The translations under genes were made by a program, and so were the position numbers. Of a stretch of 64,000 nucleotides of DNA, positions 1 to 10,385 are shown piece after piece. How positions within the stretch are numbered: position 1 is the stretch's first letter; each line of letters opens with the position of its first letter. Source of the DNA: Dirofilaria immitis (taxonomy: Eukaryota; Nematoda; Chromadorea; Rhabditida; Onchocercidae); the NCBI GenBank assembly GCA_024305405.1, contig JAKNDB010000067.1, positions 576,001 to 640,000 on the forward strand, read 5' to 3'. A model generated the notes under the pieces. That model had not been told where the DNA came from, did not search any database, and was given only the letters and a program-made list of their open reading frames with translations.

Positions 1-1357
1 AAAAAAAAAAAATTGAGATGAAATTTAGAATTTCTTAGCTAATCAATAAATCATCTTATATGCTAATTCATGAATATTTTAACCATAAAAACCTATCTCA
101 TTTTATTCATTCTCTTTCTATCCATTTTCATTTTCAATTTAATCATTTTTTTAAAGAATACCTCTTAAATAATTCAAATGATGCTCGATCGCCTAAACCA
201 TATATAAATTAATTTATTCTTTAATATTTGATTAAATAAATTCGAATTAATCAAATCATTACAACTTTAAGAATAAATTTGAAATATTTCTATTAACAAA
301 AAAAAAAAACAAGAAAAAAGAAAAAACTGCAAAAAGAGTTAGAGAAGTAATGAATGGATCGTTGAACAAATCGTCATACCTTTCCCATCATATTTGTATC
401 ATGATGTATTATCATCCTTCTTTATACCATTTCCTTATTGAATTGTGTATTTTAATCACTGATGTATCAATGTTTACTTGTCGTATAAAAAAAAATTGAT
501 TATTAAAAACAAGATTCTTTTCTATAATAAATTGTTTGACGAATTTTCAATGATTCAATATTGCTAATTTTGTTATTGATACCATTTAGATATCAAATAT
601 TTCCGATCAGTCATTATATAAATTTGCAAATAATAAAGAAATCAAATCATTCAATGACTTTTATAAAACAGGAACCTCAACTGAGAATGCATAATAACAA
701 ATCTTGTCAACATTCAATAATTTCATTACGTATTTTTTTTTACAAAGCATAATATTACCATATATATATACATGTAGCATAGGCTGCATGATATTTTTTT
801 GTTTAGCACTACTAAGCTTTCAAATAAAACATTAAAGGATGATTATGATTCTTTGTTTTTTTTCTGATACCTTATTGCTTTTCAAATGCAAATATAAAAA
901 GAACAAACAAGTTATAACAATAAAACAATTGATACAAATGCGATCGATAATTGACGAAATTGCCTTTTCCTTGTTGTATTAGAATAAGATTCTTGACATG
1001 ATATAGTATCAGTCAATCCGGACAAAAGCTAATCATTTCAAAGAAACCTGGAAAGATTCAATAATATAAAATTATAAATAAATTACAAATAATGATAAAG
1101 ATTTTTACACAGACTACTCGTTAGCATTTTTACAATCAGAATTGTGATTGATAAAAAAGAAGTAATCGATCATCAAATAACTGATCATTACAAAATTTTA
1201 CTCAAAAGCAAATCAGTGTATTTATAAAACGGACTTCAAAACAAAAAAACTGGAATAAAAGGACTGCTAAGAAATACCAACAAATATTATTATTCTAAAT
1301 ACTACTTCAATAATATGTTACCTTAGATAATGAAGCCAACCCAAAGTCCCAATTCTT
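1..1357. other. A+T-rich intergenic stretch, no gene seen
   Basis: The sequence is poly-A/T runs and low-complexity AT. The one plus-strand frame at 561-752 has no splice signals, no coding-like composition and no recognisable motif. The right part lies downstream of the minus-strand gene that stops at 1358 and must hold its 3' UTR. I could not pick a convincing AATAAA signal. Confidence 0.6.
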
Positions 1358-3837
1358 TCAATCTGCGATAATGCAACAATCGTCATCTTTAACTACTTTC
1401 CTATCCAATTCTATATTCTTCTCTTTATTTTTCGATTGATTTTCCGTATCATTCGCTGAATGTGCTTCTATATTTTCGATATCCTCGTTAACATTTCCTT
1501 CATTTGAGATATCATAATCTTCGATTATGCAACAATCGCTGTCATCATTTCCTTCACATTGTTCGTGTACTCGTTCCTCGACAATACAACAACTATCATC
1601 AGATTCGATATTTTCATTTTCCATATCTCCATTAGCCTATAAAACAGTGAATGTTTGTAGAGAGAATCAAAAAAGAGAGGAATTTTAGAGAGCTCTAGTA
1701 ATAGTGCTGCTTAAGGCAGAAAACAGTATAAGAATAAAACTGGGAATAAATCACATTTAAATGCATTTAATTCTGTTAATGTTTTAATTAATTGATGCAT
1801 TAAATTCAGGATATATTGGTTTTGGTTTTATCCTTACTAAAATATCTATACTGCATTGAGTATCACTCTCGTATCGCTCTCCATCTTCTTCCTCCTCATC
1901 AACAGTCGGCGACATTTCAGTATCATCTATATCATCATTGTTTTCTGGTTCATGACAGTCCAGTTCACCCCGACGACATGCTTTATATAATTCCTGTAAA
2001 CACAAGTTTCATTTCGAAAATATTCCATAAAATAAGTGAAATCATACAATCTTCACAAATTATTAATTAGCTCATTAAATTAAATTTTTTTCAGTGAAAA
2101 TTATGACTTTCTTTTAGAATATCCATCACTGTAAACAAAGAAAATTTTTTAGTGGAAGATAACATGAAATTTAATAAGAAAAGTGATATTTTAAGTTGAA
2201 ACATATCAGTTTTTTCATCTATTAATTTCTCAAAGGATTACCATATTAGCAATATCCCAAGTTGGAATGCTCAAAGACTGTTCTTCTTTACCTTTCGGAA
2301 TATCTATATCAACTGATGTAGATGGCAAATTTATGCTTTTATTTGTCAGATCTGGAAAATGATAAGATAATGAAATAAATTGTGAGACTGAATTAAAATT
2401 TAATTATACCTGAAATTGCCCAGTCATCGAGACCCATTCTATGATTATCTTCAATGAATCGCTTCACCAATTTATTTACTTCGCACGTAATATTTTGAAT
2501 GAACTGATCTAAAAATGAAAGACTGTAAAAAAAAATCAAAATTCCAAAAGTATAACAAATCAACAAATTCTTGACCGTTTTTGATTGTAATAATTCCAAA
2601 TACTTACCGAGTTCTAAAGGAATATCTCGAAAAAGATGCGTATTTCTCTCTTTTAATTTGTCTACCATCATTTTCACATCGTTTACAGTAACATGCCTTG
2701 AAATTTGAAATGAATTAAAATACAGTAAATATATTATACATTCTGCAAAAATTACTATTTCAAGCAAACAAGTATTTCATATTAACTAACTTGTAAGGTA
2801 TTCGTATTTTACATCCCAGAATATCAGAATCAGTTTCTTGATTAACATATTCAGTTAAAAGCGTGTTCAAGTCTTCAATACCCGTCGAAGTTATTATCAG
2901 CTTAGGCTTCATGTCCGGAAGACTATAAAAGAATCCTTCTCAAAATTGAAACATATATATTAAACAAATAGAAAATTCGTTAAAGTCTTTGGGCTTCAAA
3001 ATTAGAAATAATAAATGCACCATATTAAAAATTGTTAGAAATGTTTTTCATTGATACAAATGAAATAATTTATTTGACAAATAATTGCCAAAATTTGATA
3101 TTATTTGCATTTAGTCTTTCAAAAATGATTTCAATGAAGTTCATATAATTTTCGCAAAAATATAAGATAAGCAAAGTAATATTCACATGGCCTCGCCTGT
3201 ATCGCTAACGAAAATTCCTTTTCGAATTAAATAATTATGGATTTGCAAACGCTTTTGCATAAGTTTCAATAGACGTCTATTGCAAGCCTCTTCAAATTCT
3301 TCATTGTAATCTTCACCAAAAGAAACTTCTCGATTTTCCAGTTTCATTATTGCCTCTCTCAATCGCTGCAAGATTGCTATCATCACAAGTATATAGCAAA
3401 TGTTAGGAGAAATAATTACTATCATAAGTAAAAAATTAACCGCATATTGAAAAAAAAATATTGCCAAACTATAAGTCATTTTGCTAATTTATTTATTGGT
3501 TAAACCATTTACGCTTCATTTGATCTTACAAAATCAACATGCGATGCTATCTTAAAAGTTTTGGAAATTTGATTTCTGATTTTAATTGGTCATTATTTGG
3601 AGAAGAAACATTTGTTAAAATAATTGAATGATAATTTTCCTAAAAAAATAATAAGGCAGAGAAGAAATTTGACAACTATCACAATCATAATTTTAATGTT
3701 ATCATAAATGATATAGTAATATACCTTGTATAGTTCAACCAACTTAACAGTCTTGGAAATCTTTTTTTAAGCGCTGATTTATTAATCTTTTTGATAGATG
3801 GCTCACCGGATCTCATTGAATCGACCGCTTTATCCAT
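1358..3837 (-). CDS. DAXX-like histone chaperone candidate with three C-terminal SUMO-interaction-like motifs
   Basis: Nine exons on the minus strand: 3725-3837, 3530-3639, 3187-3365, 2791-2922, 2608-2696, 2410-2508, 2242-2351, 1838-1993, 1358-1636. All have GT/AG ends and the phases agree throughout, giving about 422 residues. Exons 1 and 2 each need one extra base, in T7 at 3762-3768 and T4 at 3559-3562 (plus-strand view). The ATG at 3837 lies 15 nt after a TTGCAG acceptor. Exon 3 (helix around LREAIMKLENREVS, then NRRLLKLMQKRL), the RIPYK at the end of exon 4, and the helices in exons 5-6 (VNDVKMMVDKL, HRMGLDDW) run in the same order as the DAXX histone-binding domain, where an R-I-P-Y-R motif and a later H-S-L-G-L occur. 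Then follows an acidic tail with DEEEEDG and three cysteine-led SIM-like motifs, CCIVEE, CCIIED and the last residues CCIIAD. Vertebrate DAXX also ends in an acidic SIM. DAXX deposits histone H3.3 with ATRX in the nucleus. The second half of the histone-binding domain is not evident, so the family call is tentative; that this is a real gene is much surer. Confidence 0.55.
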
Positions 3838-3852
3838 ATTCTATTCTAAAAT

Positions 3853-3860
3853 CTGCAATA
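3853..3860 (-). promoter_or_regulatory. Candidate spliced-leader (trans-splice) acceptor
   Basis: On the minus strand TATTGCAG ends 15 nt before the ATG at 3837. No upstream exon with a compatible frame joins it: the nearby exon at 4340-4429 ends in a stop, and splicing it here gives another stop. A nematode SL acceptor is the simplest reading. Confidence 0.4.
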
Positions 3861-4339
3861 TTCAAATGCGCTCAACATAATGGCAGCAAACATCATGCGA
3901 ATTAATGTAAAATCTACGATGATGAGCGAGTGCTTCAAAAGACATAAATTACTATTTCATGCTATAATAATGTTAATATGATAAATTACTATTCTTCTCT
4001 TATCAAATATCCATTGGATTTGATATACATATTAAAAAGGAGAAGAATATCATAGAGATATCTTTCAAGCATTGAAAAAGAATAAATGTAAACTTGAAAA
4101 TAATAATCAGAATAGTCGATAATATTTGAGGAGTTTCAGGCAATTAAAGGCACATTTCGAAGAATCTCTTATTTATCTTCTAATCTTTTCCCATAGATTA
4201 TAGCAGATGAAAATAAACAATTACATAGTATGTTACAACAAAGCACAATATAAATATAAGCGTATGTATCAGAAATTATTCATTTCATAAAATATAGTTT
4301 TACAATGCATAGAAGCTTATTTTAACCTATCGTACTAAA

Positions 4340-4429
4340 CTACCCATCTGAATCTTCTGCATCTGATTTCAGTCCACCTGAATCTTCGCCTACATCACAT
4401 TCACCTATATCCTCATCTTGGTATTCAGA
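4340..4429 (-). CDS. Acidic terminal exon of an unidentified minus-strand gene (partial)
   Basis: A CGTTTTAG acceptor on the minus strand is followed by an open frame of 29 codons and a TAG. It reads SEYQDEDIGECDVGEDSGG, then further Ser/Asp/Glu residues. There is no in-frame ATG, so it needs upstream exons at higher coordinates, which I could not find. It lies about 500 bp upstream of the DAXX-like start on the same strand, a spacing compatible with a nematode operon. It could also be a chance frame. Confidence 0.3.
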   Translation of the reverse strand, partial: SEYQDEDIGECDVGEDSGGLKSDAEDSDG

Positions 4430-6471
4430 CTAAAACGCTAAATTACATTTTCGTTGCATGCAAAAAACAATGAAATGCTATAGAACAATTGTTGGATAAC
4501 GTATAAATCACGTGGAATACGTAATTATCGAAACGTATGGGAAATGAGAAGTCAAGAATAACAAGAAAATGTAGTATGATTTAGTAGATTTGCCAATGAT
4601 TTTATTTCACGTCTAGGTAGGAATCATGATATCATTCATCAATAACGCTAACAATCTCATTGATTAACTATTTACGTGTAGTAAACGATTCATACTAATT
4701 ATCTGTTTACGTTATAAATGATTCATTCCCACGTAAACATCATATATTAAAATATTTTTACTATTCTTTTATTACTTTTCTTTTCTAAATTTAATTCCTC
4801 AGATTCGTAATTGAATTTTATCACAAAAATAAATTAGCTAATTTTTTTACGTTATCATTATTATCATTATTAATTGATAAGAAGGATACTTTTTCTTAAT
4901 ATATTTTGATTTAATAATTTATTTAAATTTTAATTTTAATTACTTCTAATTTCTTCAATTTACGATAAATTATAAAATTCAAATTCTTCCATCGATCTTT
5001 TTTTTTTTAAAAAAAGATAAAACTTAGATTTTAACATTTATTCCATAATTCTCGCATTTTTGATATATTCGAAAATATTTTATTTTATTTAAAGAAAAAG
5101 GCGAGCATTTTTTAATATTATTTATATGGATGACGAAGTGTTTTGAATGATTGAATATTTCAATAAATCTTCATTTAACTATTTAGATTGATCATATCAA
5201 AGTATCTAATCGATATATAAGAATATTCTGTGACATAATCGATTAGATAATCACATATCCTTCGTTGCATATTATTTTTAATTTGAAATTAAAAATTTAG
5301 ATTTTAAGTATTTCTATTTATATTTAAGTCAATAATATTTTAATCATTTAAAATTACAGCTGCAAAATTTTTATCTAATTTCATTAAATTTTTATTAAAT
5401 ATAAGCTTATAAATTATCAGTTAAGACTGAAAAAAGTTGATATTTTTAAAGAATATTTATTTATTGGTAAAATATCCATTATTCTATTAATTCAATGACT
5501 TTTTTTCCGATGATAAATGATAAGTGATAAAAGCATTCGAATGAAATAAAAATCTTTTCAAAAATTCATTTACAAACTTTAATTTAAAATGTTTGGAAAA
5601 GAGAAAATCAATGAGGCAGAAATGAACGAAAACGAGAAAATAATGGAAAATCTTTTTCTTTTTTTTTTTTTTCGCTGATTTAATCGATGGTTAATTTAAT
5701 GCTGAAATTTCCTTCGAAACATATGTACAATTTTCAATAACCCATTTGTATAGATTTTAATGCAAACTTTAAACTCTATTCTCGAGCATTGTTGTATTCT
5801 CGAGCATTTTTAATCACTAGTATTGGATGATGTTTATTTTTTTTTTTTTATTTTTCCAGATATCGCAAAGGCTGAAAGTTTGATGATTGTTATTGGGGAT
5901 TTTTTTTTGATAATATTTACAATCATTGAGACATCTCCTGGATGAGCATATGAAGATTTGATGTAAATATTTTCGTGCAATTATTTTAACTCCGGTCTTC
6001 GGGATGACAGCCCTTGGCCTAAGGCTCAATTTCTCTATAAATTACTTATCTGGCTAGCAAAATACCAATTTTTCTATTTTGTTTAAATATTCAAATAAAA
6101 GCACAATCATTAGAAATTATGATCTGTTTACAAGAATGTTTAATTTGATTTAACAACAAGTTTTTTTTTTTTTCTAAAATAAACATCTTTAATTTGAATT
6201 AAAATTTTATTGCACCCAATTTAATATGAAATAAATTGAATGCTGTAGTAATAATCCACTTATGCTACAAATTTATATTATATGAAATACGATTAAATTC
6301 TACTTATGATTATTTCTATCCCTCTCAAATTTAATATTTGTTAAATTTTATTTTTCCATTATGATATTGGATTAAATCATTTAGTTTAAAATTTAATATA
6401 TTTCAAATTGTATAAATATAATTTGAACTATGAAATTTCTATCGGATTAATCGATTCATTCATTCATTCAC

Positions 6472-6615
<144 letters not shown>

Positions 6616-6817
6616 TTATTTATTTCCTAACCTTTTAAATATATCACAATAATGTTCTTATTAATTAAATTTGATTTTTACTATTTTTAACATTTATTAT
6701 CATATCAACTAATCTTATCATACATATATTAATTCATAAACTTACAATTTTTTGAAATTTCGAGAAAGAATAAAAGTTAAAAATTACATTACTTATAAGA
6801 TACAAAAAAAAGAAAAT

Positions 6818-7000
6818 AATTTTTATCAAATATAGATAATAATATGACCTGAATTATATGGAATATTTTTATTTGGTAATTTTTATCAAATATAGATAAT
6901 AATATGACCTGAATTATATGAAATATTTTTATTTGGTAATTTTTATCAAATATAGATAATAATATGACCTGAATTACATGAAATATTTTTATTTGGTAAT
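6818..7000. repeat. 60-bp tandem repeat, three copies
   Basis: Unit begins AATTTTTATCAAATATAGAT and repeats with exact 60-bp period at 6818, 6878 and 6938. Copies differ by single substitutions. Confidence 0.95.
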
Positions 7001-7837
7001 CTTCAACAAAACCTCTCTCAAACGAAATAATAATTATCCTAGAAAATTAAATAGGAATTGATCTTTTGAAAAGTTGAAAAGTTGCAACGATGATAGTATA
7101 TGGAAAATTGAAGAATTTAAATTAAAGAAATCATTTATTCATATCGAATTTCTCGAATATATCATTAAAATCCCGACAGCTATTGTTTTACTCGTTTTCT
7201 CGTAATTATTTCTTATCATTAATATCTTTTAATTTTAATCAACTTGATAATTTTAAGTTATCAAATTCCGCACTTTTTATATGTAAATATGTAGGTGGAA
7301 TTATTTGAAATAAATTTCAAAAACTTTCTCTAACAGATGTACATCTATCGTTCACTAACGTGATTGATTATCTATTTGCTAGCATCGCTAAAAAGAATCC
7401 CATTTAAATCTCGAATAACGAAATCTCGAATCAAATACATTTACAGTGAAAATGAATTCAAATTGAAATGAAATTCTAATGGCATACCTCTATCGCCAAC
7501 TATTGAAAAGAAAAATGCTTTTTTTTCAAGCAGTAAATTTTTAAGATTCCATCTTCATCGTTCTCGAAATACTTTCTACATATGATATACTATCATTTTT
7601 ATCACAGTGATTATTCCATCATTTGTTATCCTCCGAAATCAACTTATGCTATGGCTTGTGAAGAAGAATAAAACAAAATAACTTCATTGTCGGAAGTCAG
7701 ACTAGTCTTGTTCACTTTTTTTTTCTCGGCCAGATGAAGAAAATATCATTTATTAACTAATAAATCAATCGTTTATATATTTCTTTAAGAAAGCATTTCA
7801 TAATTAAAATTAAAAATTAAGTTAATCAAATTTACGT

Positions 7838-7903
7838 TTATCACTTTACGCTTATCATTTTACGCTTATCATTTTACGTTTATCATTTTACGCCTATCAT
7901 AAA
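7838..7903. repeat. Short tandem repeat, unit near TTTACGCTTATCA
   Basis: Four to five imperfect copies of TTTACG(C/T)(T/C)TATCA separated by a few bases. Confidence 0.8.
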
Positions 7904-8776
7904 ATGAACATCAAAAATGCAATGACAAAAACTTAGCGTAAACAAATGAAGACAACACATCAATTCGCTTTAAAGCAAAATATTCACAGAAGAGAGGAGA
8001 GAGTGTGTTAATCAATTTGTTTTGTTCGGTGTTCTAAATTCATTGTTGTACAAATCGATCGATGTACATAATATCTTCATATATTTGATCATCACAGATA
8101 GGCTAACAAATCGATCATCACAGATCGGAACAGGCTAGGCCAAGCCTATACGATAATTTTACATTGCCTCAACAACTATCAAATATTTACATTATTATTT
8201 TTTTTTGCTCTAATCATTATTTCACATCTCTTTCAAAACATTCCTTTTAATCAATCAAATTTTTAATTTTTACTAATTCAATGTATTTGATTTTTAGAAT
8301 TCCTATAGCATAGTTATTTCAATAACGGATCAAATATTTGATTAATTCTTCTGATAAATCTTATCAATTACTATTTTTTATATTACAGAAAATGATTATA
8401 ATATCAAATAATAAATATAATTATTGAAATTGTTAAAATAATAATGGAAATTTTAATCTATCCTTAATTATTCGTAATCCAATGATTGGAACTATCAAAT
8501 GATCCGTTTATATTGATCTATTATTTTGAATCATATGATCTTAGTAATCTTTCAATTTTTTTTTTTATCTTTTTAAAATCAACAAATAGACAATATCAAC
8601 AAGTAATTAATTATACATCATACCTGTGCTTTTAATTTTTGCTCTTGTAACATTTCATAATTGCTGATCATCAAGTGATCAGAAATTATGAATTTTATTG
8701 ATTGTACCAATTATTTTAAAAAGTACGAAATTTGTTGTATCATATTTTTATACCTCACTTACCTGAACTGATATAA

Positions 8777-8806
8777 CATTATGATATGATATGATATGAT
8801 ATGATT
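8777..8806. repeat. (ATATG)n microsatellite
   Basis: About five consecutive ATATG/ATGAT units. Confidence 0.85.
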
Positions 8807-8898
8807 ATAAACATTATGAAAAGAAAATCTACGAACGGTTAAAAATTAGCTTAAATATGTTAAGCTCGGTTACTATTCAACTTTTCGGTAAAACTAAT

Positions 8899-9236
8899 TA
8901 TGAATAATCAATAAGTGATTTTAATTTTTCTGGTAAAGTTGAAGAATGCAAAATTTCGTGAGACAAGCTATTCATTATTTATTGTTATCTTTCTTATCTG
9001 TTATCTGTTAACTAATTATCTATGTTACTATCATTCCGGATCTCTGTAAAATAAAGTACTTTTGCGATCATCTTTTATGAATAATCAATAAGTGATTTTA
9101 AGTTTTCTAGTAAAGTTGGAGAATGAAAATTTCGTGAGACAAGCTATTCATTATTTATTATTATCTTTCTTATCTGTTATCTGTTAACTAATTATCTATG
9201 CTACTATCATTCCGGATCTCTGTAAAATGAATTACT
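8899..9236. repeat. Direct duplication, two copies about 175 bp apart
   Basis: The segment beginning TATGAATAATCAATAAGTGA and ending near CATTCCGGATCTCTGTAAAAT occurs twice (from 8899 and from 9076), more than 90 per cent alike by eye. A local segmental duplication with no coding content seen. Confidence 0.9.
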
Positions 9237-10385
9237 TTTGCAATCAGTTTTTGTAAATTATTATTTATATACCATATAATAGCATCTTTTATAGTCTATT
9301 CTTCATTTTAAAAATCTCTCTAAACAAGTTTTTTAATAAAAAAAAAAAAAAGTTTTCCATAATTGCATAATTCATTTTATAGCAAATGTTTGATAGTACA
9401 GTCTATTTGATTAATAACTAAATTTTAGCTACTATTATTTAGATCAAAATTTCATCTCTTCAATTATTTATATTTACATAAATTCTATATCATAATATTA
9501 AAAATTTGATTCGTAACTTTTTTTTTTTTATTAAGTTTGAAAATTTTGTTATCTTTTTTAATCATTGATATTTTTTTTATCAGCATTCTGTCTGATATTT
9601 TAGAATTGGTATATATTGAAAGGATATTTTTAAATTTCATATAATCCAATACTCAATATGAATTTCTTGAAATATTGCACATATTGATGATTGCATTTGT
9701 AGTACTAATTTTCGGGATAAATGGGAAGGTAATTTTCATAATAGTCTAGAAGAATGGATCCGTTTTACCGGGAAGTTATGATACTATTTAACTGAATACA
9801 AAAATATGAAACGGATAATGATACATGGTGATGATACAGGTAGCTTGTTAGTTAGGTAAAATTATTTCGGTTTTTTTTCCCCGCAACAAAAACTGTTTAT
9901 TCATAGTTTTTTAATATTTTAATTGATTATCATTTTGAAGTATTGACAGATGACAGTAATTTAATTAGGTCAAACTTACCTGTTTCATAGATTGCATTGT
10001 TTATTCCTAGTTTACTTGGAATTTATTCAACTTACGAGTTTTTAGTAGTCTCGAAATTACAGTATATTCAACAAATGACTTCTAATTGAAGAAGCGAAAA
10101 GAGCATAATGAAATGAGTTCTAATCGAGAATATGAAGTTGCCTCCCAACAAATGGTAAAACCCATCAAAAATTAGTATTTCTAAAATGAAATCATTGCAC
10201 GCATCCTCTTCTTCTCCTCATTTTGTCCTCTGAACTTTTACTTCCTACCATATTCATTTCATTCTCATCATTCTTCCTTATATTCTATCCCGATTTGCAT
10301 CTGCTGCTGTATGACAAATTTACTGTGTATGTGTATATATGTGTATGTGTGTGATTCATGATGAAAAATGAATCTATTATTATTG

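Noticed and set aside
5817..6029. Minus-strand frame PKTGVKIIARKYLHQIF...
   Set aside because: No ATG, no acceptor or donor at its ends, and the second half is low complexity. Kept only as a note on the intergenic region.
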